DNA of 16,704 nt from a bacterium UBP6_UBA1177 (GTDB lineage: Bacteria; UBP6; UBA1177). Position 1 is the first letter of the stretch, and each line of letters starts with the position of its first letter. The notes under the pieces are model-generated. The model was not told the origin of the DNA and did no database searches. It saw nothing but the letters and a program-made list of their open reading frames with translations. Shown here one piece after another: positions 7,352 through 14,657 of this stretch. The position numbers were made by a program, and so were the translations under genes. The stretch lies in the NCBI GenBank assembly GCA_002310995.1, contig DBYV01000037.1, positions 15,103 through 31,806 of the forward strand. The letters run 5' to 3'.

Positions 7352-8758
7352 ATGACTAAAAAATCATTATTGACACTTGTTTGGGCAATTTTTCTTGTTT
7401 TAATGTTTGCTGCCTGCGGAAACGACAAAAACAAAGAAGAATCTGAAATCACCGACACCGATAACACGGACACAGTTACAGATACTGCCGATAGTTGTGA
7501 TACGGAAACTTCCCCGGATGAAGACAACGCAGACTCAACCGATAGCTGCGATACTGAAACTGTCACGGATGATGATAATACCGATGCTGGTTGGGAAACT
7601 AAATATCAGAAGGCTGATGAAAGCGCGGAAAAGGTTTCCGAAGATGTCGTAAAGGCAAACAACAGGTTCGGGATGAAGATTTTCAGCCGCTTGGCAAAGG
7701 AAGAAGGCGCTAAGAACATAATGATTTCACCGCTTTCAATCTCGATTGCGATGGCCATGACCGCCAACGGCGCGGTTGATGAGGCTCTTTCCGAAATGAA
7801 GGAAGTGCTCGGATTCGGCAACATGAATATGCCGGATGTCAACGAACAGTTCGAGCAGCTTATCGCAAGTCTTGTTGAAGCTGACAAATATATGACACTT
7901 GAAATCGCCGATTCACTCTGGCTGGATGACCGGTTTGCTCCTGACGTAAAGGATGATTTCATTTCCGTCCTTGAGGATTACTACAGCGCGGCTCTTTTCA
8001 CGGAAGACTTTGCAGACCCGGCAACGGCTGATAAAATCAACTCCTGGGTATCGGAAAAGACTCACGAAAAAATAGGCAAAATAATTGGTGAAATAGGTGC
8101 AAACACCGTTATGTACATTATCAACGCCGTCTATTTCAAAGCTGGATGGACACATCCTTTTGCAAAAGGTTTAACTTATAGTCAAAAATTTCAGCTTTCA
8201 GACGGCAACATTAAGGAAGCTGATTTGATGCATGCGGGAGGAGACACTTATGCCTTCAAAATTATTAAAGAAAACTATTCTATATTAAGAATTACGTACG
8301 GCAGAGGTGTTTTTGCATTCTACGCAATAGTGCCTTTCGGCAATGTTGATGATTTCATTGAAAAGATTGCTCAAAACGATGTCGGTTCCTATTTCGAAAG
8401 CCTGCGAGAATCCTTTGATTTCAGTCTGGGACTTCCGAAATTCAGATTTGCTTACGAAAAATCTCTGGAAGACACCTTTAAAACACTCGGAATGGAGCGT
8501 ATATTTGCAGGAGGACTGGAGAATATATCAAGTAATGTCAAAAATCTGCATATCAGCAATATTTTCCACAAGACTTTTATCGAGGTCGATGAAGAAGGAA
8601 CAGAGGCTGCCGCTGTCACAGCTGATTCCGCTGATACTGGAGGAGACTATACTCCCCCCAGCGTCTTTGCCGATCGTCCGTTTGTTTTTGTGATCCGCGA
8701 CGAAAGAACTGGATCTATTCTTTTTGTCGGCAAAGTCGAAGATCCGACTGCTGAATAA
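7352..8758 (+). CDS. Serpin-family protease inhibitor, lipoprotein
   Basis: 468 aa. A lipoprotein signal peptide ends in lipobox FAAC with C22 as the lipidated residue. A Thr/Asp/Glu-rich linker (about 27-78) contains a repeated DSCDTET. The serpin fold fills about 95-463: NRFGMKIFSRL, the NIMISPLSISIAMAMTANGA segment, INAVYFKAGW, and near the end the hinge EEGTEAAAVT (414-423) and RPFVFVIRD. The hinge has the small residues needed for loop insertion, so it is likely an inhibitory serpin that traps a Ser or Cys protease as a covalent complex (family knowledge). The reactive centre falls near 430-433 (GGDY), and the loop is about two residues longer than in alpha-1-antitrypsin, so P1 is ambiguous. 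AGAGGT (7341-7346) precedes the ATG. It is probably co-transcribed with the PEGA kinase and surface-anchored, perhaps protecting the cell from host or neighbour proteases. Confidence 0.93.
   Translation: MTKKSLLTLVWAIFLVLMFAACGNDKNKEESEITDTDNTDTVTDTADSCDTETSPDEDNADSTDSCDTETVTDDDNTDAGWETKYQKADESAEKVSEDVVKANNRFGMKIFSRLAKEEGAKNIMISPLSISIAMAMTANGAVDEALSEMKEVLGFGNMNMPDVNEQFEQLIASLVEADKYMTLEIADSLWLDDRFAPDVKDDFISVLEDYYSAALFTEDFADPATADKINSWVSEKTHEKIGKIIGEIGANTVMYIINAVYFKAGWTHPFAKGLTYSQKFQLSDGNIKEADLMHAGGDTYAFKIIKENYSILRITYGRGVFAFYAIVPFGNVDDFIEKIAQNDVGSYFESLRESFDFSLGLPKFRFAYEKSLEDTFKTLGMERIFAGGLENISSNVKNLHISNIFHKTFIEVDEEGTEAAAVTADSADTGGDYTPPSVFADRPFVFVIRDERTGSILFVGKVEDPTAE
7490..7561 (+). repeat. Duplicated DSCDTET-coding segment in the serpin linker
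   Basis: Two 21-bp segments (7490-7510 and 7541-7561) both encode DSCDTET and differ at four synonymous positions. The spacing is 51 bp, and the residues after each copy are also similar acidic stretches. Each copy holds one cysteine, so the linker could form a disulfide or cross-link. Confidence 0.7.
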
Positions 8759-8827
8759 TACTTCCAGAATTTAAATCAGATATTACAGCTTTGCGTTTAG
8801 ACTTTTTTCCGCTTTTTAAGAAATTTT

Positions 8828-9859
8828 TTAATAGACGAATTTGTCGCGTCTGCCCTGGACTTGATAGTGTTCTACAGCTGCGTTATGCTCTTTGAGCGTC
8901 TTTGAAAAGTAGTGATAGCCTTTGCCGGTTGCGACGAAGTAGAGATAGTTTGTTTTGTCGGGATGAAGGACGCTTTTTATTGCGCCGTCACCGGGGAAGC
9001 AGAGCGGAGTCGCCGGAAAACCGTAGCGTGTGTAGGTGTTCCACGGATGATCGGTCATAAGGTCTTTTTTCGTGATGTTGCCGTTGAATTTTGGGAGAAG
9101 TCCGTAAATTACCGAAGGGTCGGTCTGCATTTTCATGCCGATTTTCTTTCTGTTCAGGAAAACAGATGCGATTTTCGGCTGTTCGTCTTTCGCGCCCGTT
9201 TCTTTTTCGACGATCGAGGCGAGTTTCAGCAGGTCATAAACGTCCATGTCCGATTTATCGATTTCGGTCTGATATTTTGCCAGAGTCGCTTTCATCTGCC
9301 CGGCCATTTTTTTCATGACTTCGATGATGTCGCTGCCGCGCGGAAAGCTGTAAGTCGAGGGGAAAAGCAGCCCTTCGCAGCTTGTTTTGTTCTTTGCGCC
9401 GATTGATTCGAGGAAGTTTTTGTCGTGGCAGACTTCAAGAAATTTGCTGCTTCCCTGCATCCAGTCCAAGCTTTTGAAAACCGCGGCCGCATCGTATTTG
9501 TTGTAGCCTTCGGGAATCGTGAAGGAGTAAAGTTTGACTTTTCCGCTCATTATTCTTTTTGCTGCTTCTTCTGGATTTGTCGCGCCGGAAAATTCGAATT
9601 CGCCGGTTTTAAGTGATTTGCCGAAATCCCTTTCCTTGATCATCCACATAAACTGTTTCGCGTCGGTGATGACTTTTGCTTCAGATAGTTTTTTTGCGGC
9701 TGCGTTCCATGTGTTTCCTTTTTCGATCACGACTGTTGTTCCGGACGGAACATCAATTGGCGTCGTTTTGAAAGCTTGGTATCCGCTGTAAATCGAATAG
9801 CATTTGAAAAGCGCGACTGCAACCACAATCAGAAAAACCGTCAGTATGATTTTTTTCAT
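8828..9859 (-). CDS. mltG: Endolytic murein transglycosylase MltG (YceG-like)
   Basis: 343 aa, the usual family length. It has one N-terminal membrane anchor (about 4-19), a LysM-like region (about 40-105, with IEKGNTWNAAAKKL), then the YceG catalytic domain. The catalytic glutamate is E218 in LASIVEKETG, and the conserved EGLLFPSTY (162-170) and TDPSVIYGL phrases are present. MltG cleaves nascent glycan strands in the inner-membrane/periplasm interface and releases anhydro ends, limiting strand length (family knowledge). The ATG is only two bases after the der stop, with an AAGGGG ribosome site inside the end of der, so it is the last gene of the minus-strand operon. Transcription converges with the serpin gene. 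I see no clear terminator hairpin in the 69-bp gap, only T/A-rich tracts. Confidence 0.95.
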   Translation of the reverse strand: MKKIILTVFLIVVAVALFKCYSIYSGYQAFKTTPIDVPSGTTVVIEKGNTWNAAAKKLSEAKVITDAKQFMWMIKERDFGKSLKTGEFEFSGATNPEEAAKRIMSGKVKLYSFTIPEGYNKYDAAAVFKSLDWMQGSSKFLEVCHDKNFLESIGAKNKTSCEGLLFPSTYSFPRGSDIIEVMKKMAGQMKATLAKYQTEIDKSDMDVYDLLKLASIVEKETGAKDEQPKIASVFLNRKKIGMKMQTDPSVIYGLLPKFNGNITKKDLMTDHPWNTYTRYGFPATPLCFPGDGAIKSVLHPDKTNYLYFVATGKGYHYFSKTLKEHNAAVEHYQVQGRRDKFVY

Positions 9860-9861
9860 GC

Positions 9862-11232
9862 TTACCCCTTTTTCGGTTTTTTAAAACTGTGTCTGTAAAC
9901 TATTTTTACTGGAACGCCTTCATACGGAAAAGCTTCGTAGAACTTGTTGAGAAGGTATCTGTCGTATGAAAAATGGATATCGTTCGGTGCGCTTACTTTG
10001 ATTACGACGGTAAGCGGCGAAGTCTGTTCCATTGTGATCCCGTTGAAGTGGATCATTTTGTTTTTTCTGGTGAGTGGCGGCGGATTTTTGGAAAGAACGG
10101 CCGAAAGCCACTCTTCCAGAGTTTCGTCGTCGATCATTTTGTGGTAGTTTTCATGCACGGAAAGCACTTTTTCAAGCAGTTTCTGCACACGCATTCCCTG
10201 CATTGCCGAAATAGAAATTATCGGCGCATAAGGGGCGAATTTCATTCTGTCACGCAGATCCTGCACGATTTTTTCATAAGTTCCGGTCTCTTTTTCAATG
10301 AGATCCCACTTGTTTATGACGATGATTATCCCTTTTCCCTTGTCGTGAGCAAGGCCCAAAATGCGAAGATCCTGGTCGGTGGCGAGTTCCTGCGCGTCCA
10401 TCATGAAGATTACGATGTCGGAACGGTCAACAGAGTGGAAAGCTCGGACGATAGCCGCTTTTTCCATGAGCATTTCGATTTTCTTTTTTCTGCGGATACC
10501 CGCCGTGTCGATGAGGCGCAGCGTTTTTCCCATGAATTTCGCGGTCGAATCTATCGGGTCCATCGTCGTTCCAGGGATTGGGCTCACGAGCATCTTGTCC
10601 TGGCCGATGATTTTGTTGACGAGAGTCGATTTTCCGACATTCGGACGGCCGAAGATCGCGATTTTTATCTCTTCTGGAGCGGGCGGAAGTTTTTCGTTTA
10701 TCTCTTTTTCGGTCCAGAAATCCTTTGTGATGTCGTCAAGCATATCGAAAACGCCGTAACCCGTTTTTCCCGAGACAGGATAAACCATTTCGGCGCCTGT
10801 TTCGTAAAATTCGGCGGCCGCGATCTCCTTGTTTTCGGAATCGATTTTTGAGACTGCAAGCCAGGAACGGAGCCCTTTGACGCGTATCAGATGATAAATC
10901 TCCTTGTCGCTTCCTGTTAGTCCGGCCTCTCCGTCGCAAAGCATGAGAACGCCGTCGACCTCATCCAGAACCTCGTTTATCTGGTCGCGGATTCCTTTTG
11001 TTATAGCGTCAGTTTCGTCCTCGTCGATGTGAAAACCGCCGGTATCGATGATTGTAAAAGGTTTGTCGTCGTAAACTAAATCCTGATAGTTAAGATCTCT
11101 TGTAACGCCCGGCATATCGTCGACAATTGCCGAATTTTTGTTCAGAATTTTGTTGAACAGTGTCGATTTTCCGACATTCGGACGTCCTACAATCGCGATA
11201 AGCGGCTTTACGTTGTTTATCACTTTGCTCAT
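9862..11232 (-). CDS. der: Ribosome-assembly double GTPase Der (EngA)
   Basis: 456 aa with two tandem GTPase domains and a C-terminal KH-like domain (about 370-456). Domain 1 has GRPNVGKS (16-23), T44 in PGVTRD, DTGG (63-66), SKID (128-131) and SGK (154-156). Domain 2 has GRPNVGKS (195-202), DTAG (242-245), NKWD (307-310) and ISISAMQG. Der acts in 50S subunit maturation. Two deviations stand out: the first-domain G4 motif is SKID rather than NKxD, and the second-domain switch I reads PGTTMDPID where the family normally has PGTTRDSID. The ATG overlaps the stop of the upstream 101-residue gene as ATGA. A GGAG site sits at 11242-11245. Identification is secure from the tandem domain pattern. Confidence 0.96.
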   Translation of the reverse strand: MSKVINNVKPLIAIVGRPNVGKSTLFNKILNKNSAIVDDMPGVTRDLNYQDLVYDDKPFTIIDTGGFHIDEDETDAITKGIRDQINEVLDEVDGVLMLCDGEAGLTGSDKEIYHLIRVKGLRSWLAVSKIDSENKEIAAAEFYETGAEMVYPVSGKTGYGVFDMLDDITKDFWTEKEINEKLPPAPEEIKIAIFGRPNVGKSTLVNKIIGQDKMLVSPIPGTTMDPIDSTAKFMGKTLRLIDTAGIRRKKKIEMLMEKAAIVRAFHSVDRSDIVIFMMDAQELATDQDLRILGLAHDKGKGIIIVINKWDLIEKETGTYEKIVQDLRDRMKFAPYAPIISISAMQGMRVQKLLEKVLSVHENYHKMIDDETLEEWLSAVLSKNPPPLTRKNKMIHFNGITMEQTSPLTVVIKVSAPNDIHFSYDRYLLNKFYEAFPYEGVPVKIVYRHSFKKPKKG

Positions 11233-11534
11233 TGTTTTTTGCTCCGTTTTTTTGGCTTGAAGGAGATCGTTATTTCAATGTTTTCAAGCGTTTCAGCAAG
11301 TAGTTTGGCTTTATCCGTTTTGTTGATCTGCTCTCTTATTTCCTTGCGTATCTGTTCGGAAACGGCATTAGTTATTTCGTTTTTGAGTTTGCTTCCCTGT
11401 TGAAGAAGCTGGTTCGATATTTCGGCAGCCAGCTGCTTTGTGAAAGTTAGGTCGAAATTTTTGTTCACAGCCTCGATGATTTCGTTCGAAAACGGCACTT
11501 TTTCAAGGAATTTGTCAACGATTTTTCCAGCCAT
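11229..11534 (-). CDS. Small helical hypothetical protein between folK and der
   Basis: 101 aa, not recognised. It has no signal peptide or membrane segment. Residues 20-85 are rich in Leu, Ile, Glu, Lys and Gln and look entirely alpha-helical, with possible coiled coil. The tail (KPKKRSKKQ) is strongly basic and could bind nucleic acid. Reality as a gene is supported by an excellent ribosome site AAGGAG (11541-11546) six bases before the ATG, a 20-bp overlap with folK and a 4-bp ATGA overlap with der. The coupling to der suggests a link with ribosome assembly, but that is inference from position alone. Confidence 0.75.
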   Translation of the reverse strand: MAGKIVDKFLEKVPFSNEIIEAVNKNFDLTFTKQLAAEISNQLLQQGSKLKNEITNAVSEQIRKEIREQINKTDKAKLLAETLENIEITISFKPKKRSKKQ

Positions 11535-12048
11535 AATCTTCTCCTTCTATTTTAAAGGGACACAATTTTTCTATTTTCTGACCCGTGAATCTTTCCTGCT
11601 CCGTCTCGAGAATGTTGTCCATGCGCAGTCTTTCATTTGCGAAACATCCGGCACTTCCTATTATTTCAAGTGTCGGAAATATCACGAAAAGCCTGTTTTC
11701 AGCCTCTTTGTGCGGAATTGTGAGGTCGGGCGATTCAAAACTTCCTTTTTCCCAGAAAATTATGTCGAGATCGATGTTGCGCGGCCCTTTTTCTATGGTT
11801 TTGACACGCCCCATCTCGTGTTCGATTTCCTTCAGTTTTATGAGAAGCTGCTGCGGTTCAAAGTTTGTTTCGACCAGAAGAGAAAGATTGAGAAAGTCAT
11901 TCTGATAAACATAGTCGACGGGGGAGGTGGCGTATACGCTAGAGCAGTCATCAATAAAAACCGATTTTTCCTCGAGTCTGCGGATAGCCTCTTTCAGATT
12001 TTCAAATGTGTCGCCTGTGTTTGTGCCCAGTGAAAGGATATATTTCAT
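11515..12048 (-). CDS. folK: 2-amino-4-hydroxy-6-hydroxymethyldihydropteridine pyrophosphokinase
   Basis: 177 aa. HPPK transfers pyrophosphate from ATP to hydroxymethyl-dihydropterin in folate synthesis. The start ILSLGTNTGD, the SSVYATSPVDY stretch and the signature GPRNIDLDIIF (88-98) with metal-binding D93 and D95 are all present, as is the later TIPHKEAENRLFV segment. It is slightly longer than the E. coli enzyme (about 159 aa), mostly at the C-terminus, where the last 20 bases overlap the next gene. It lies 12 bp after panC, but no folP or folB is in view. The ribosome site is weak, so translation may be coupled to panC. Confidence 0.94.
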   Translation of the reverse strand: MKYILSLGTNTGDTFENLKEAIRRLEEKSVFIDDCSSVYATSPVDYVYQNDFLNLSLLVETNFEPQQLLIKLKEIEHEMGRVKTIEKGPRNIDLDIIFWEKGSFESPDLTIPHKEAENRLFVIFPTLEIIGSAGCFANERLRMDNILETEQERFTGQKIEKLCPFKIEGEDYGWKNR

Positions 12049-12060
12049 CTCAGTTTTTCG

Positions 12061-12921
12061 TTATTTTCCGATGTAAAGGTTGTCGATAAGCCTTGTTGTG
12101 CCGACATAAACCGCGGTGAAAATACGTGAATCGTCAGAAAGATTTTCGCTTCTTTTGAGGTCTTTTGTGCTACGGATTTCGAAGTAGTCGATTTTAGATC
12201 CCGGGACAAGTTCCGAAATCATTTTTTTAGCCTCATTTTCAAGTGATTCGACAGAAACAGTCTTATTTTCTTTGCGGTATGTATCAGCTTTTTCTTTAAT
12301 AATATTCATAACTTTATAAATATTCGGTGCGACGGCAAGTTCACTTTCCGAGAGGTAGCGGTTTCTTGAACTTTTAGCCAGTCCGCTTGCTTCTCTGACA
12401 GTCGGAACTCCCACGATTTCAAGCGGGAAGTGAAGGTCGGAAACCATTTTGCGGATAACTGTGAGCTGCTGATAGTCCTTTTCACCGAAAAACGCGACAT
12501 CAGGCTGAGCGATATTGAAGAGAATCGAGACAATCTGCGCCACGCCGTTGAAGTGGATCGGTCTGCTTTTTCCGCAGAGGATTGAGGTAAGTTCTTTATC
12601 GACATTCAGCGTCACAAGCGGTTTTTCAGTGCCGTAAATAGTCTGGTTCGTAGGGAGGAAAACGTAGCTTGCACCAGCTTCCTCGCACTTTTTGAGGTCT
12701 TCTTCGACTGTTCTCGGATACTTTTCGTAGTCTTCGTTCGGACCAAACTGGGTCGGATTGACAAAAATCGAAACGATTGTTTCTCCGCATTTTTCAACAC
12801 TGTGTTTGATGAGTGAAAGGTGTCCTTCGTGCAGCGCACCCATCGTCGGAACAAGGCCTAAAGTCGATTTGCACTGCTTTCTCGCTTCTCTGACTTCACT
12901 TATTTCACGTAAAACTTTCAT
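12061..12921 (-). CDS. panC: Pantothenate synthetase
   Basis: 286 aa from the ATG at 12921. A TTG at 12933 would add four residues, but it overlaps the GGAG ribosome site (12928-12931) that serves this ATG, so I reject it. The enzyme joins pantoate and beta-alanine with ATP through a pantoyl-adenylate. Seen are PTMGALHEGH with the HIGH-like H31/H34, NPTQFGPNEDYEKYPR, FFGEKDYQQL (145-153 region), and ASGLAKSSRNRYLSE, which matches the family's GLAMSSRN block with Lys replacing Met at 183. Length matches the family (about 283). It is the third gene of the minus-strand operon. panB and panD are not in the window. Confidence 0.96.
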   Translation of the reverse strand: MKVLREISEVREARKQCKSTLGLVPTMGALHEGHLSLIKHSVEKCGETIVSIFVNPTQFGPNEDYEKYPRTVEEDLKKCEEAGASYVFLPTNQTIYGTEKPLVTLNVDKELTSILCGKSRPIHFNGVAQIVSILFNIAQPDVAFFGEKDYQQLTVIRKMVSDLHFPLEIVGVPTVREASGLAKSSRNRYLSESELAVAPNIYKVMNIIKEKADTYRKENKTVSVESLENEAKKMISELVPGSKIDYFEIRSTKDLKRSENLSDDSRIFTAVYVGTTRLIDNLYIGK

Positions 12922-12927
12922 AATGAA

Positions 12928-12931
12928 CTCC
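12928..12931 (-). promoter_or_regulatory. Ribosome binding site fixing the panC start
   Basis: GGAG on the minus strand, six bases before the ATG at 12921. The in-frame TTG at 12933 immediately precedes this site, so it cannot be the start served by it. Confidence 0.75.
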
Positions 12932-12953
12932 AATAGTTGATAAAAAACACACG

Positions 12954-12982
12954 CTTATACCAAAAAGAATCAAGGTTTTAAA
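12954..12982 (-). promoter_or_regulatory. Possible internal promoter ahead of panC
   Basis: TTTAAA (12977-12982), 17-bp spacer, TATAAG (12954-12959), read on the minus strand in the 73-bp gap between fabZ and panC. The gap is the largest within this operon. The -35 match is poor, so the call is tentative. Confidence 0.3.
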
Positions 12983-12994
12983 GTTTTTTAGTGT

Positions 12995-13417
12995 TTACGC
13001 AATCACAAAACCGAGTTCTGCTGTGCAGACGGTTTCACCTTTGATTTCGGCTTTTGCAAAGCCTTTGCCGATATTGTGCCGGAACGAAATCAGCTCGACA
13101 GAAAGCTCCAAAGTGTCGCCGGGAACGACTTTTCTGCGGAATTTCGCGTTGTTGATTGAGGTAAAATAGACTTTTTTGCCGCGGTATTTCCCGATGCTGA
13201 GAATAAGAAAAGCCCCGAGCTGAGCCATTGATTCGATGATGAGAACTCCCGGCATTACAGGCTCGTCAGGGAAGTGTCCGCGGAAAAAATCTTCGTTTCC
13301 GGTCAGTGTTTTAGTGCCTTTTGCCGATTTTTCAGGTTCAACTATTTCTGCAAAGTCGATCATTAAAAAAGGAGCTCTGTGCGGAATGATTTTTATGATT
13401 TCTTCTTTGTTGAGCAT
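12995..13417 (-). CDS. fabZ: 3-hydroxyacyl-[acyl-carrier-protein] dehydratase FabZ
   Basis: 140 aa, standard length. It is a hot-dog fold enzyme dehydrating 3-hydroxyacyl-ACP in fatty-acid elongation. The start has IIKIIPHRAPFLMID. The catalytic pair is H48 in FRGHFPDEPVMPGVL and E62 in IESMAQ. The FRRKVVPGDTL block is also intact. Its ATG overlaps the last base of the ankyrin-gene stop (TAATG), and no good ribosome site is visible, so translation is probably coupled to the upstream gene. The usual lpx neighbours are absent here. Confidence 0.96.
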   Translation of the reverse strand: MLNKEEIIKIIPHRAPFLMIDFAEIVEPEKSAKGTKTLTGNEDFFRGHFPDEPVMPGVLIIESMAQLGAFLILSIGKYRGKKVYFTSINNAKFRRKVVPGDTLELSVELISFRHNIGKGFAKAEIKGETVCTAELGFVIA

Positions 13418-14526
13418 TATTTTTTGAGCAGCATCGTTATGTAGGCAAGATCTTTTTCTTCGGCGATATCAAGAGCGGTTTTGCCGTCTTTTCCCGCGAT
13501 GTATTTGTCGGCTCCTTTTTCGAGAAGGTCTTTGACGACATCCCCGAGTCCCATTTGGACTGCATAGATTAGTGCGGTTTTTCCTGCATCGTCAGTGAGG
13601 TTGAAATCCTGACGGAATTTAGCTATCGAGCGGATGAAACGCCTGTCTTTCGTGAAAATCGCGATCATGAGAGCCGTTCTTCCTTTAGCGTATTTGAAGT
13701 TGAAGTCGCCCAAAGCGCCGTTTTTAAGGAGCTCTTCAGCTAATTTTATCTTGTTCGAAGCGAGGCAGTACATAAGAATTGTGTAACCTTTGCTGTTTTT
13801 GAAGTTTACGTCGGCGTTGTTTTCGAGCAGGAGTTTGAGCATCGCCTTGTCGTTGTTTCTTATTGCTACGAAAAGAGGAGGCTCGCCCTGATCGTTCTTG
13901 AGGTTGGGGTCAATTCCTTTTTTGAGAAGCGCACGGGCTTTTGCAACGTTTCCCGTCTCGACTGCGATTATAAAATCGTGAGGCTGGGTTTCGTAAGCTC
14001 CCAGCATTTTGATTATCTGTTTGTTTCTGCCTGACATTGCGTAGTTCAGCGCGTTCATTCCTTTGCTGTCGGCATCGAGCGGGTTGGCTTTTGCTTTCAA
14101 AGCCTTGTTGACGAGTTCGAGATTGCCGGCTTCGGCAGCGTACATGAGAATGTTCTTGCCAGTATTGTCTTTCGAGAGAAGTGATGCTCTTGATTTCAAC
14201 AGAAGGTTTATTACCTTTTTGTTTTTCGACGAAATTGCATGCATGAGTGCCGTTTTTCCATCTGGTCCGGCAATGTTGATTTTTACCCCTTTTCTCAAAA
14301 AGACATCAATCATGTAGATGTTACCGCCGCTTACTGCGGTGATGAAATAAGGCCAGCCGTCATCGTCTACGCCGTTTACATCGGCACCGGCTTTCACGGC
14401 ATTGCGTGCCTTTTCGACATTCATTGCCTGGACAGCGAAAAACAGCTTGTTGTTGGCCTGTTGGTCGGCAAAAAGAGCCTGTCCGAAAACAAAAAGGATA
14501 AAAAATAAGAGAAAAAATCTTTTCAC
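13417..14526 (-). CDS. Exported ankyrin-repeat protein
   Basis: 369 aa from a GTG at 14526. An ATG at 14547 is in frame but has no ribosome site and would place the peptide MFLRGLA before the signal sequence. The GTG start has GGGG seven bases upstream and gives MKRFFLLFFILFVFGQALFA, a clean signal peptide with likely cleavage after residue 20. The rest is about ten ankyrin repeats, with recurring phrases such as GKTALMHAI, GKNILMYAAEAGN, GYTILMYCLASN, GRTALMIAI, GKTALIYAV and GKTALDIAEEKD. Ankyrin stacks bind protein partners, and here it should act in the periplasm. It opens the operon carrying fabZ, panC, folK, der and mltG, with its stop overlapping the fabZ start. The partner is unknown. 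Confidence 0.88.
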   Translation of the reverse strand: MKRFFLLFFILFVFGQALFADQQANNKLFFAVQAMNVEKARNAVKAGADVNGVDDDGWPYFITAVSGGNIYMIDVFLRKGVKINIAGPDGKTALMHAISSKNKKVINLLLKSRASLLSKDNTGKNILMYAAEAGNLELVNKALKAKANPLDADSKGMNALNYAMSGRNKQIIKMLGAYETQPHDFIIAVETGNVAKARALLKKGIDPNLKNDQGEPPLFVAIRNNDKAMLKLLLENNADVNFKNSKGYTILMYCLASNKIKLAEELLKNGALGDFNFKYAKGRTALMIAIFTKDRRFIRSIAKFRQDFNLTDDAGKTALIYAVQMGLGDVVKDLLEKGADKYIAGKDGKTALDIAEEKDLAYITMLLKK

Positions 14527-14533
14527 AGCAAGA

Positions 14534-14537
14534 CCCC
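14534..14537 (-). promoter_or_regulatory. Ribosome binding site fixing the ankyrin-gene GTG start
   Basis: GGGG on the minus strand, seven bases before GTG (14526). No comparable site precedes the in-frame ATG at 14547. Confidence 0.55.
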
Positions 14538-14565
14538 GCAAGAACATTCAAAACAGCAACGAGCG

Positions 14566-14593
14566 AGTATATGAAAAACTGGAATTCACGCAA
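14566..14593 (-). promoter_or_regulatory. Promoter of the minus-strand ank-fabZ-panC-folK-der-mltG operon
   Basis: Read on the minus strand: TTGCGT (14588-14593), 16-bp spacer, TATACT (14566-14571). Transcription would begin near 14559, leaving a leader of about 33 bases before the GTG start. That spacing would leave the in-frame ATG only about 12 bases of leader, which supports the GTG start. Confidence 0.5.
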
Positions 14594-14647
14594 ATTTTCG
14601 TAGAAAAAGAAATGAAAATGAATAATATTGTTTTGTTCTTTGTTTTT

Positions 14648-14652
14648 GGAGG
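14648..14652 (+). promoter_or_regulatory. Ribosome binding site fixing the Cys-rich lipoprotein start
   Basis: GGAGG five bases before the ATG at 14658. An in-frame TTG at 14628 lies upstream of this site and would put ten non-signal residues before the lipoprotein signal peptide. Confidence 0.85.
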
Positions 14653-14657
14653 CTCAC

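Noticed and set aside
8759..8827. Bidirectional terminator between the serpin gene and mltG
   Set aside because: T- and A-rich tracts are present, but I found no stem of useful length, so termination here cannot be supported.
9973..10851. Long open frame on the plus strand (292 residues)
   Set aside because: Antisense to der, with no ribosome site and a composition rich in Phe, His, Arg and Asp typical of a shadow frame.
12922..12933. TTG start four residues upstream in panC
   Set aside because: The TTG overlaps the GGAG ribosome site that is correctly spaced for the ATG at 12921; family proteins start close to that ATG.
14527..14547. ATG start seven residues upstream for the ankyrin protein
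   Set aside because: No ribosome site precedes it, it weakens the signal peptide, and a predicted promoter would leave almost no leader.
14628..14657. TTG start ten residues upstream for the Cys-rich lipoprotein
   Set aside because: GGAGG sits between it and the ATG at 14658, and a lipoprotein signal begins properly only at that ATG.
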